Below, in pieces: positions 16,436-29,738 of a DNA stretch of 64,000 nucleotides. Where the stretch lies: positions 186,001 to 250,000 of the forward strand of contig CAZJHD010000001.1 in assembly GCA_964545855.1 (NCBI GenBank), given 5' to 3'. The number at the start of each line of letters is the position of its first letter. The stretch's first letter is position 1. The position numbers and the translations under genes are program-made. The DNA comes from CAZJHD01 sp964545855 (GTDB lineage Bacteria > Planctomycetota > UBA1135 > JACQFD01). The notes beneath the pieces were generated by a model. The model was not told where the DNA came from, ran no database searches, and worked only from the letters and a program-made list of their open reading frames with translations.

Positions 16436-17692
16436 TCAGTCGGCGGAGGCGACGCGCTCCCAGGACTGGAGCTTCGCCAAGAGGTAGGGCTTCTCCTTCT
16501 CGAACTGGAGCGCCTGCGTCTCGACGATCTTGGCCATGGCCTCCTCGGTCGTCATGTCGCGCGTCTCCTGCACGAAGGCGGCGACGCGGCCGTAGTAGAG
16601 CGGCGTCATGATCTCGACGAGCTTGTAGCGGTTGCGCTCCCAGCGAAGGAACGTGCCGGCGATGTCGTAGACCGTTCGGGCCCAGAGCACCGGATCCATG
16701 TGCAGGCTCTTCGGCTCCGCCGTGGCGAGCTTCTCGAAGTAGGCGAACTGCTCGGGATGCAGCACCTCCTTCCACAGGGAGCCGAAGTGCTGCAGGCCGA
16801 CGCGGTAGTTGCTCAGGAGCCGGTCCAAGTCGATCGCGATGGCCGGCGGCTCCACGTCGATGGGAGTACCGACGAGCGGGATCGGCTCGCTGCCCTTCAC
16901 GGCGCGCCACACCTGCTCGTGCTGGCGCATCATTCCGAAGAGCGTGCCCACCACTTGGCGGAACATCGGCCCGAGGGACGAGCCCGGGTCCTTCGGCGCG
17001 TGGATCTTCGCGCCGAGCTGCGCTTCGCAGACCTTCATTTCGCGGACCAGAGCCGTCGTCGTGAGCCAGATGTCGATCCCGAACTTCGCGATGTCCGTGT
17101 CCCAGACCTGCTCCTCCACGAGCTGGTCGAGCATCTTGCGCGAGAAGCCGAAGTCTCCGCCGATCGGCTGCCGCACGCGCTTGCCGTAGAGCGCGCGCGT
17201 GAGGGAGTAGGCCAGGTGGTTCGTGATCGTCCCGTCGTACTTGTGGCGGACGTAGTAGGGGCTCACGAAGTCGTAGCCGTTCTCGAGCACCGGGGCCGTC
17301 AGTGCGCGCACCCATTCGCCCGTGATCGAACGCAGGTCGGCATCGAAGACGGCGCACGCCTTCACGCCGAGACGCACACCGGCCTCGAACACCGCACGGA
17401 GCGCCGTCCCCTTGCCGGGGAGCCCTCGGTAGATCGCGACGATCGTCTCGAGCTTCGGGAGGAGCTGTGCGCGCGCGTTCTCGCGCGTGTCGTCGAGGGA
17501 GCCTCCGTCGGAGACGAAGAGCACGGCCTTCTTCCCGGGATGGTGCTTCTCGAGCCCTTCCGCGACGGCGCGCATCACGTTCGCGACCGTGTCTTCGCAG
17601 TTGAACGTGGGGATGCCGACGATCAGGTCCGCCTTCCCGATCTTCTCGAGTCGGAGCAACGTGTCGGAGCGGAGCGAGGTGTCGAGCAGCAT
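16436..17692 (-). CDS. GpgS-like glycosyltransferase (putative glucosylglycerate-type solute synthase)
   Basis: 418 residues. The GT-A domain resembles glucosyl-3-phosphoglycerate synthases (GT81) and mannosylglycerate synthases: LIVGIPTFNCEDTVANV, VSDGGSLDD, the nucleotide loop LPGKGTALR (PGKG at 92-95), CAVFDADLRS with the metal DxD (117-119), QPIGGDFGFSR, FGIDIWLTT, and QLGAKIH with the metal-type His231. A helical C-terminal region of ~180 residues follows, not seen in mycobacterial GpgS. I chose ATG 17692, preceded by AGGA at 8 nt, over TTG 17713. It diverges from TreS, and a paralogue lies on the other side of TreS. A role in compatible-solute synthesis is inferred; the acceptor could be glycerate, phosphoglycerate or another molecule. 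Confidence 0.75.
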   Translation of the reverse strand: MLLDTSLRSDTLLRLEKIGKADLIVGIPTFNCEDTVANVMRAVAEGLEKHHPGKKAVLFVSDGGSLDDTRENARAQLLPKLETIVAIYRGLPGKGTALRAVFEAGVRLGVKACAVFDADLRSITGEWVRALTAPVLENGYDFVSPYYVRHKYDGTITNHLAYSLTRALYGKRVRQPIGGDFGFSRKMLDQLVEEQVWDTDIAKFGIDIWLTTTALVREMKVCEAQLGAKIHAPKDPGSSLGPMFRQVVGTLFGMMRQHEQVWRAVKGSEPIPLVGTPIDVEPPAIAIDLDRLLSNYRVGLQHFGSLWKEVLHPEQFAYFEKLATAEPKSLHMDPVLWARTVYDIAGTFLRWERNRYKLVEIMTPLYYGRVAAFVQETRDMTTEEAMAKIVETQALQFEKEKPYLLAKLQSWERVASAD

Positions 17693-18211
17693 GGGAATGG
17701 TTCCTGGAGCCAAGGTGGTGCGAACGAGTGAGCCGATGACCCCCTCTGCGAGCCATCGCCGAGACTCTCCTCCCCGACCTCGGGTCCATACCTAGGGAGG
17801 ATGGCCACGAAGTTCAAGGAGTTCGGGGAGTCCGTTCCGAACACGCGCACGCAGCCCTCTTCCCATCGAGACGAATTCGCTTCCCTCTGCGCGAGTGGCT
17901 CTCGCGCGATTCGTCGAGCGAACGACGGGATCGAAGGTTCACCTTGAAGTTGCGCGCGATCTGCGGCAGAAAGGACTCAGAGATCGCGAGGGAATCGGCG
18001 CCGGACGACACCCGGCAGCGAGCGACTGCGGCTTCGTCGCTCCTCCTCCTCGGCTCGTCCCGAGCTGTGTCGTCGGCGCCTCCTCATGCATCGCTCGCTC
18101 TCGCGCGGCCTTCGGCCAGCGGCGGCGATTCTCCCACGGTCCCCCCAGCGGCGCGCTGGACGCACGGGAAGCTTCATCGAGTTCGCAGGCGCGCCGAACC
18201 GCAGCAATCCC
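17693..18211. other. 519-bp divergent regulatory region between the GT gene and treS
   Basis: This is the longest gap in the window and should carry the promoters of the minus-strand glycosyltransferase and of the trehalose/glucan cluster. An inverted repeat GTTCGG (17821-17826) / CCGAAC (17837-17842) with a 10-nt spacer could be an operator. A small hairpin GGCC-TTC-GGCC lies near 18105-18120. No convincing sigma-factor boxes, T-tract or riboswitch are seen, and translations of this stretch have no recognisable fold. Confidence 0.45.
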
Positions 18212-19843
18212 ATGTCGAAACACGACTGGTACAAGGACGCCGTCTTCTACGAACTGCACGTCAAGGCCTATTGCGACAGCACGGGCGACGGCATCGGGGA
18301 CTTCCGTGGACTGCTCGGGAAGCTCGATCACCTCCGTGATCTCGGCGTCGACTGCATTTGGCTCCTCCCCATGTACCCGTCGCCCTTCCGGGACGACGGC
18401 TACGACATCTCCGACTACTGCGCCATCCACCCCGTCTACGGCGTCCTGGACGACTTCAAGGCGTTCCTCGACGCGGCGCACGCGCGCGGCCTGCGCGTGA
18501 TCACCGAGCTGGTCCTGAATCACACCTCGGACCAGCACCCGTGGTTCCTCGAGTCGAGGAGCTCGCGCGACAACCCGAAGCGCGACTGGTACGTCTGGAG
18601 CGACTCGGACGAGAAGTACAAAGGAGTGCGGATCATCTTCTGCGACACGGAGATGTCCAACTGGGCGTGGGACCCGGTCTCCAAGTCGTACTATTGGCAC
18701 CGCTTCTTCAGCCATCAGCCGGATCTGAACTTCGACAATCCGGCCGTCCGCGAGGAGATCTGGAACGTGATGAAGTTCTGGCTCGACCTCGGCGTCGACG
18801 GGTTCCGCGTGGATGCCGTGCCCTACCTCATCGAGCGCGAGGGGACGACCTGTGAGAACCTCCCGGAGACGCACGACATCCTGAAGATGCTCCGCGGCCG
18901 GATGACCGAGCACTATCCGGAGCGGATCATGCTCGCCGAAGCGAACATGTGGCCCGAGGACGTTCGGCCGTACTTCGGAGAAGGCGACGAGTTCCACATG
19001 GCCTTCCACTTCCCGATCATGCCGAGGCTCTTCATGGCATTGCGGCTGGAGGATCGGAAGCCACTCGTCGACATCATCGAACGCACACCCCCGATCCCCG
19101 AATCGTGCCAATGGGGGATCTTCCTCCGGAACCACGACGAGCTCACGCTCGAGATGGTGACGGACGACGAGCGCGACTACATGTACGAGGAGTACGCGCG
19201 GGAGCGAACGGCGCGCATCAACCTCGGCATCCGGCGGCGCCTCGCTCCTCTGCTCGACGGAGACCGGCGTCGCATCGAGCTCCTGAATGGTCTCCTGATG
19301 TCGCTGCCCGGCAGCCCGTTCCTCTACTACGGGGACGAGATCGGAATGGGAGACAACATCTACCTCGGCGATCGCAATGGCGTCCGAACGCCCATGCAGT
19401 GGAGCGCCGGTTGGAACGCCGGATTCTCGACGGCGGATCCCGAGCGGATGTACCAGCCGATCATCTCGAACGCGCAGTACGGCTACACCGCGGTCAATGT
19501 CGAGACACAGCGGCGGAGCGACCAGTCGCTCCTCAACTGGATGCGGAGGCTGATTCACGTGCGCGGCTCGTCGCGCGCCTTCAGCCGGGGCACCATCGAG
19601 TTCCTGAAGCCGGCGAACCACCGCGTCCTCGCCTACCTGCGGACGCTCGGGAAGGAGCGCGTCCTCGTCGTGAACAACCTTTCGGGGTCGGCCCAGGCCG
19701 TCGAGCTCGATCTCGCCGCATTGAAGGGCGCGATTCCCATCGAGATGTTCGGGGGCAGCCTGTTCCCGCGCATCGGAGACCTGCCCTACTTGCTGACGCT
19801 CAGTCCCTATTCCTTCTATTGGTTCAAGCTGCGATGGATGTGA
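18212..19843 (+). CDS. treS: Maltose alpha-D-glucosyltransferase / trehalose synthase
   Basis: This 543-residue GH13 enzyme interconverts trehalose and maltose. It begins KHDWYKDAVFYELHVKAY, the signature start of TreS. GH13 motifs are all present: ITELVLNHTSDQHPWF, DGFRVDAVPYL (nucleophile Asp), MLAEANMWPEDV (acid/base Glu) and FLRNHDELTLEM (stabiliser Asp). GDEIGMGDNIYLGDRNGVRTPMQW is TreS-like but written here only by its ends (GDEIGMGDN, RTPMQW). Unlike many actinobacterial proteins it is not fused to maltokinase, which is a separate gene at 22004. No Shine-Dalgarno is visible before the ATG. It begins the 16-kb trehalose/glucan cluster. Confidence 0.95.
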   Translation: MSKHDWYKDAVFYELHVKAYCDSTGDGIGDFRGLLGKLDHLRDLGVDCIWLLPMYPSPFRDDGYDISDYCAIHPVYGVLDDFKAFLDAAHARGLRVITELVLNHTSDQHPWFLESRSSRDNPKRDWYVWSDSDEKYKGVRIIFCDTEMSNWAWDPVSKSYYWHRFFSHQPDLNFDNPAVREEIWNVMKFWLDLGVDGFRVDAVPYLIEREGTTCENLPETHDILKMLRGRMTEHYPERIMLAEANMWPEDVRPYFGEGDEFHMAFHFPIMPRLFMALRLEDRKPLVDIIERTPPIPESCQWGIFLRNHDELTLEMVTDDERDYMYEEYARERTARINLGIRRRLAPLLDGDRRRIELLNGLLMSLPGSPFLYYGDEIGMGDNIYLGDRNGVRTPMQWSAGWNAGFSTADPERMYQPIISNAQYGYTAVNVETQRRSDQSLLNWMRRLIHVRGSSRAFSRGTIEFLKPANHRVLAYLRTLGKERVLVVNNLSGSAQAVELDLAALKGAIPIEMFGGSLFPRIGDLPYLLTLSPYSFYWFKLRWM

Positions 19844-19901
19844 GGGCGACGAATCGAGATCGGATCGCACCGTCGGCTGCGAGCGGACGGGGAGCCGTCG
19901 C

Positions 19902-21191
19902 GTGAGCGAATCGGCCACGCCCCTTCCGACGTTCCTCTCGGACGATCTGCTGCGCCAATTGATGGGCGTGGGTCAGGTCGATGTCCTCGTCGGCCTGCCG
20001 ACGGAGAACCACGCCGCCACGGCGGCTTCCGCCGTGCGGGCGGTGCGCCAGGCCTTCGGCGTTCGGTTCGGGCGCGTTCGATCGGTCCTGATGCACGTCG
20101 ACCGCGGCTCCGACGACGGAACGACGAACGCCGTGTCGGCGGCCGATGCGAGCGGCGAGAACGGAGCGAGCGCCACGGGCAAGGGTCTCCGGACCGTCCA
20201 CCAGATCTCCACCTGGGCCTCCTGGGTGCGCAGCCGCGCCGAGGCGCACCGCGTTCTCTTCGCCGCCGCCGATCTGCTCCAGGCGCGCGCGGTCGCCGTG
20301 CTCGACGCGGACACCGTCGAGCCGACCCCGGAGCGCGTGGCGGCGCTCCTGGAGGCGGTGCGAGACCGGAACGCCGACTTCGTCGCGCCCGTCTATCGCC
20401 GCGATCCGCTCGATGGCCCGCTCCTCTCGCAGCTCCTCCGGCCCCTCGTGCGATCGACCTACGGGCGCAAGCTGAGCGAGCCCGTGTGCACGGAGTTCGC
20501 CTGCTCGGGGAGATTCGCGGCGCACTGTCTCGCCGACGAGCAGTGGGGTCGTGGGGACGACGAGGACGGAAGCGGTCTCTGGCTCCCGGCGACGGCGCTC
20601 GGTGGCGAGTTCTCCGTGGCGCAGGTGAAGCTCGGTGTTCGGAAGCTGCAGAACCGTTCGGACCGGCCGAGCCTCCAGCGGACGTTCCGTGGAATCGGCC
20701 GCGCGCTGTTCGAGTGTCTCCAGCGCGACGAGGAAACCTGGATCCCGCGGCGAGGAACGGAGGAGGTCGCCACCTTCGGCGAGCATCCCCCGGGCGACGC
20801 GTCGCGGCCGGCCTTCGACGCGCAGGAACTCTGGGAGAACTTCCGCAACGGCGTGCGCGGCCTGGAGCCGCTGCATCGCCAGATCCTCGACGGACCGACG
20901 GAGCGAGAGCTGCTCCGGCTCGCCGAGGCGTCGTCCGGCGCGCCCGACCTCCCCGACGCGCTCTGGGTGTCGTCCGTGATCCAGTTCCTCACGGCCGCGC
21001 ATCGGGGCGTGATGTCCATCGAGCACTTGGTGCAGGCGCTCGTCCCGCTCTACCTGGGACGCACCGCCGCGTTCGTGGAATCGAGCGACGGCCGCTCTCC
21101 GGAGGAGATCGGTGAGTCGCTCGAGGCGCTCGCCAGCGAGTTCGAGCGCTCGAAGGAATTCTTGATCCGAATGTGGAAAGCGAACGAGTGA
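19902..21191 (+). CDS. GpgS-like glycosyltransferase paralogue with altered active site
   Basis: 429 residues, colinear with the protein at 16436-17692 (VDVLVGLPTENHAAT, VAVLDADTVEP, SEPVCTEFACSGRF, VKLGVRKLQN, and the matching C-terminal LVPLYLGRTAAFVESS). The DxD at 135-137 is retained. The PGKG loop that contacts the nucleotide sugar is replaced by a sequence around RSRAEAHR (110-117), and the His that follows the 'LGV' motif in GpgS relatives is Leu249. It is therefore probably inactive, or uses a different donor or acceptor. GTG start, with GGAG about 8 nt upstream. The gene lies between treS and the channel-like gene, with a 58-bp gap after treS. Confidence 0.7.
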   Translation: MSESATPLPTFLSDDLLRQLMGVGQVDVLVGLPTENHAATAASAVRAVRQAFGVRFGRVRSVLMHVDRGSDDGTTNAVSAADASGENGASATGKGLRTVHQISTWASWVRSRAEAHRVLFAAADLLQARAVAVLDADTVEPTPERVAALLEAVRDRNADFVAPVYRRDPLDGPLLSQLLRPLVRSTYGRKLSEPVCTEFACSGRFAAHCLADEQWGRGDDEDGSGLWLPATALGGEFSVAQVKLGVRKLQNRSDRPSLQRTFRGIGRALFECLQRDEETWIPRRGTEEVATFGEHPPGDASRPAFDAQELWENFRNGVRGLEPLHRQILDGPTERELLRLAEASSGAPDLPDALWVSSVIQFLTAAHRGVMSIEHLVQALVPLYLGRTAAFVESSDGRSPEEIGESLEALASEFERSKEFLIRMWKANE

Positions 21192-21199
21192 GGCGACCC

Positions 21200-21898
21200 A
21201 TGGGCGAAATCGCAGAGGCCCTTCGACAGGCCTGGACCAACTTCCTGAACGGACTCGCGGACTTCGTGCCGCGAGTCCTCGCGATGCTCGTCATCATCCT
21301 CGTCGGGTGGCTGATCGCGTTCCTGTTGCGCACGGCGACGCGCGTCGTCCTGGGATGGCTCCGCATCAATTCGCTCTTCGGGCGATTCGGAGGGCTCGAA
21401 TTCCTGAAGAAGGCGCACCTCGCCGCCCCGGACGTGCTCGCGGGGACGCTCGTCTTCTGGGTTGTCTGGATCGGCTTCATCCTCTCGGGGATGCAGGCGC
21501 TCGGCTTCGCGGGCACGCAGTCGCTCATCGACGGCTTCGTCCAGTTCGTCCCCCATCTCGTCGTGGCGATGCTGATCGTCGTCGTCGGCTTCGTGACGGC
21601 GAACTTCGCGTGGCGCGCGACGCTCCTCGCGGCGGTGAACGCGAAACTCCGATCTGCTAGGATCCTCGCCGGCGCGCTGCGCTACTTGATCGTCCTGCTG
21701 TCCGTCGCGATGGCCCTCGAGCAGATCGGAGTGGCCGACCGCATGGTGCTCACGGCATTTGCCATCGCATTCGGCGCCGTGATGCTCGGTCTCGCGATCG
21801 CGTTCGGCGTCGGAGGAGGCCCGGTCGCGCGCAAGCTGCTCGAGCAGTACCTGGCGGATCGTGACAAGTCCGCCGGCGACGGATCGCCGCATCTCTGA
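21200..21898 (+). CDS. Mechanosensitive-channel-like membrane protein (TM-helix repeat family)
   Basis: 232 residues with about five membrane segments: VLAMLVIILVGWLIAFLLR, VLAGTLVFWVVWIGFILSG, LVVAMLIVVVGFVTANF, YLIVLLSVAMALEQIGV and FAIAFGAVMLGLAIAFGVG. The last, glycine-rich helix and the paired 'conserved TM helix' repeats resemble the pore region of small MscS-like proteins (PF05552-type). The cytoplasmic MscS beta domain is missing, so channel activity is not certain. The ATG at 21200 follows GAGG and starts 8 bp after the glycosyltransferase stop. Its position within the compatible-solute cluster fits a role in osmotic downshock, by inference. Confidence 0.7.
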   Translation: MGEIAEALRQAWTNFLNGLADFVPRVLAMLVIILVGWLIAFLLRTATRVVLGWLRINSLFGRFGGLEFLKKAHLAAPDVLAGTLVFWVVWIGFILSGMQALGFAGTQSLIDGFVQFVPHLVVAMLIVVVGFVTANFAWRATLLAAVNAKLRSARILAGALRYLIVLLSVAMALEQIGVADRMVLTAFAIAFGAVMLGLAIAFGVGGGPVARKLLEQYLADRDKSAGDGSPHL

Positions 21899-22003
21899 TC
21901 CGAGCCGTTCGCCGGCGAAACCCGCACCCCGGTACGACTCCGTGGCCAGAGCGTCCGCGCGACGGCACGGCGCACGCCCCAATCCGCACTGCATCCAGGA
22001 CCC

Positions 22004-23499
22004 ATGACGCCCCGATCCCGCACCGACCTCCTCGTCGAACCGCTCGAGCGCGCGCTCGCCGCCGGTCTCCCGGAGTTCCTTCCGAAGCAGCGCTGGTTCG
22101 GTGGAAAGTCTCGGGCGATCGAGCGCGTCGCTCTGGACGACCTGGCGTGGCTCCCCGGCGAGGGCGCGCCCTCGGCGGTCGCGATCGTCTCGGTCCTCGG
22201 AGCGGGCGGGAGCCGCGAGTGCTACACGCTCGTCCTCGCGCTGCTCGAGTCGGCGACGGGCCTTCCGAGCATCGGAGTCGTCGAGGTGGAGGGCGCCCCC
22301 CTCACGGTCGTCGAAGCGGCAACTCGGCCCGACGTGGCGCGCCGCTTCCTCCTCGGACTGACGCGCCCCGGTGAGATCGCGACGCTGCGCGGGGGACGTC
22401 TCGCCTACGGCGATGTGAGACCGGACGATCCGGGCGCGCTGCTGGAGGAACACCTCCGCGCGGAGATGCTCCGACCGCTCGGCGTCGATCAGAGCAACAC
22501 CTCTCTCCGCATCGGAACCACGCATCTCTTCAAGCTCCTCCGCCGGAAGGAGGCGGGGGAGAACCCGGAGCTCGAGATCGGCCGGTTCCTCGCAAGGCAC
22601 GGGACCTTCCGCGCGACGCCCGCGCTCCGGGGGTCGGTCGTCCACGTCGCGGCTTCGGGCGAAGCGTCGACGATCGGCGTCCTCCAGCAGTGGGTCGACA
22701 GCCGTGGCGACGGCTGGACCCATGTGCGCGATGCGGTCCGGCGAGTCCTCCGAGGAGACGCGAGCCCCGAGCCGCTCTCGGAATCGATGCTCGTGCTCGG
22801 CGCCGTGACGGGCGACCTGCATCGTGCGCTCGCTTCGGGATCGGGCGATCCCGCCTTCGACGCCGAGCCGGTGACCGCTACCGATGTCGTCGCCTGGCGC
22901 GCGTCCCTCGCGTCGCGCGCCGGTGCCGTCGTCGAGATCCTTCGTGCGCGTCGCGCGGCGCTGCCGGCGGAGGCGCGCGATCTCGCCGACTCGATCCTGC
23001 GCTCGGCCGACCGACTCGGCGCCGGGCCTGACCTTCCGCCGCCGAAGGGCGGTGGAGCCTTCCAACGGATCCGGGTCCACGGCGACTACCACCTCGGACA
23101 GACGCTCCGCACGGCGGAGGGATTCATCCTCTTCGACTTCGAGGGGGAGCCCGCGCGCCCGCTCGAAGAGCGCCGGCGCAAGCACTGCGCGGCGAAGGAC
23201 GTGGCGGGCATGCTCCGGTCGCTCGACTACGTCGTCGAGGCGGCGCGGCGCGACGATCCGAAGGCGACCGGCGATGCGCCTCCGCTCCGGGACGCCTACC
23301 TCGAGGGTTATCGATCGCGGACGACGGGCGCCTCGGCGCCGTTCGTGCCCGCGGATCCGGAGGCTCGCGATGCGTGGACGCGCTTCTTCGAGCTCGACAA
23401 GGCGCTCTACGAGATCGAGTACGAGGCGAATCACCGTCCCGACTGGATCGTCATTCCCCTTCGTGGTGTGCGGCGGATCCTCGCGCCGGGGAGGAGCGC

Positions 23500-23503
<4 letters not shown>
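22004..23503 (+). CDS. mak: Maltokinase
   Basis: This 499-residue enzyme phosphorylates maltose with ATP to maltose-1-phosphate, the GlgE substrate. The N-terminal cap has PKQRWFGGKSRAI, diagnostic of maltokinase. NTSLRIGTTHLFKLLRR carries the ATP-binding Lys. HGDYHLGQ is the catalytic loop, and FDFEGEP binds magnesium. The C-terminus (ELDKALYEIEYEANHRPDW) is family-typical. It is encoded apart from TreS. AGGA precedes the ATG at about 7 nt. It ends in an ATGA overlap with glgX, so the two are translationally coupled. Confidence 0.95.
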
Positions 23504-25637
<2,134 letters not shown>

Positions 25638-25641
<4 letters not shown>

Positions 25642-27646
25642 TGGCGAAGAAGGAACGAAATCCGTCCCGAGAAGAACCCCTCCGCGTCGTCGTGGAGAAC
25701 GTCCGTCCGTGCGTCGACGGCGGGCGCTTCGCGGCCAAGACCTCCCTCGGGGAGATCTTTCTCGTGCAGGCCGACGTCTTCGTCGACGGACACGACTCGC
25801 TTCTGGTCCGCCTGCTGCATCGCCGGCAGGGCACATCGGAGTGGACCGTGCTTCCCATGACGCCGAAGGGGAACGATCTCTGGACCGCATCGCTCCGATT
25901 CCAGGAGCTCGGGTTCCACGAGTACTCCGTCGTTGCGTGGGTCGACCGCTTCGAGACTTGGCGGCGCGAGCTGAAGAAGAAGTTCGACGCGGCGCAGGAC
26001 GTGGCGAGCGAGCTCCTGGAGGGGGCGGCGCTCGTCCGTGAAGCAGCGGAGAAGGCGCCTGCTCCGGCGCGAGCCCGACTGCTCGCGGCGGCCGGAGTCG
26101 TCGGCGGCTCGTCTCCGGCGGCCGCGCGCGTCGTCGCGGCGCTCGACGCGGCTCTCGTCGAGGACGTCTACCAGTTCGCCGAGCGACGGGGATCCGTCGC
26201 GCTCGAGGCGCCGCGGCGCGTGTGGGTCGACCGCGAGCGCGCCCGCTTCGGCGCCTGGTACGAGATGTTCCCGCGCTCCACGGGGAGCGACCCGAGCCGC
26301 AGCGCGACCTTCCGCGAGGCCGAGGAGCGGCTACCGGAGATCGCGCGCATGGGCTTCGACGTGGTGTACCTCCCGCCGATCCACCCCATCGGGAAGTCCC
26401 ACCGGAAGGGTCCGAACAACACGCTCGTCGCGAAGCCCGGAGATCCGGGGAGCCCCTGGGCCATCGGCGCGAAGGAGGGCGGACACACGGCCGTGGAACC
26501 GGGCCTCGGAACACTCGCGGACTTCGCCAAGTTCGTCGCCGCCGCGCGCGAGGAGTCGCTCGAGATCGCGCTCGACATCGCGTTCCAGTGCTCGCCCGAT
26601 CACCCCTGGGTGAAGGAGCATCCCGGCTGGTTCCGGCAGAGGCCCGACGGCTCGATCAAGTACGCGGAGAACCCGCCCAAGAAGTACCAGGACATCTACC
26701 CCTTCGAGTTCGAATGCGAGGACTGGCGCGGCCTCTGGGAGGCGCTGAGGGACGTCGTCCTCTTCTGGGCCGAGCGCGGCGTGAAGATCTTCCGCATCGA
26801 CAACCCGCACACCAAGCCGTTCCGCTTCTGGGACTGGCTCATCGCCGAGGTGCAGGCTTCGCACCCTGAGGCGATCTTCCTCTCCGAGGCGTTCACGCGC
26901 CCGAAGGTCATGAAGCGCCTCGCCAAGGGCGGCTTCACGCAGTCCTACACGTACTTCACGTGGCGCAACGCGAAGCCGGAGCTCGAGGAGTACCTGACGG
27001 AGCTCACGGCGACGGACGTGTACGACTACATGCGTCCGAACTTCTTCGCGAACACGCCCGACATCTTCCACGAGTACCTCCAGTTCGGCGGGCGCGCGGC
27101 CTATCAGGTGCGCCTCGTCCTGGCGGGGCTCCTCAGCGCCACCTACGGGATCTACGGTCCGCCCTTCGAGCTCTGCGAGACGCGCGCGGTGCCCGGCACG
27201 GAGGAGTACCTCGACTCGGAGAAGTACCAGGTCCGCGCGTGGGACCTCGATCGCCCGGGGAACATCCGGGACTTCGTGGCGCGCGTGAACGAGATCCGGC
27301 GCCGGAACCCGGCGCTCCATTTCAACCATCGGCTGCGCTTCCACGAGATCGACAACCCGAAGCTCCTCGCGTTCTCGAAGACGAGCCCCGACCTCGCGAA
27401 CGTGATCGTCGTGGTGGCGAACCTCGACCCGCACAACGTCCAGTCCGGCTGGCTCGAGCTCCCGCTCGAGGATCTCGAGATCGCCGAGGGCGTCACCTAC
27501 CAGATGCACGACTTGCTGGGCGACGAGCGGTTCCTCTGGCAGGGACCCCGCAACTTCGTTTCGCTCGATCCCCGCACCTGCCCGGCCCATGTGTTCGCCG
27601 TCCGCCGGCGGACCCGGACCGAGCGCGACTTCGACTATTTCATCTG

Positions 27647-27647
<1 letters not shown>
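25638..27647 (+). CDS. glgE: Alpha-1,4-glucan:maltose-1-phosphate maltosyltransferase
   Basis: This 669-residue GH13_3 enzyme transfers maltosyl units from maltose-1-phosphate to growing alpha-1,4-glucan. It has the GlgE N-terminal domain (VRPCVDGGRFAAKTSLGE), the helical insert with ERA-type motifs, and FGAWYEMFPRSTG. The barrel motifs are VYLPPIHPIGKSHRKG, IALDIAFQCSPDHPWV, IFRIDNPHTKPFRFWDW (nucleophile Asp) and IFLSEAFTRPKVM (acid/base Glu). The length matches the family. The ATG overlaps the glgX stop (ATGA). Its own TGA shares one base with the glgB ATG. Confidence 0.96.
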
Positions 27648-29731
<2,084 letters not shown>

Positions 29732-29738
29732 GCGCGCG

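Noticed and set aside
12391..16611. About 1400-codon plus-strand frame across the NYN and kinase genes
   Set aside because: It lies antisense to two genes with clear motifs and its product is Arg/Gly/Glu-rich without homology features.
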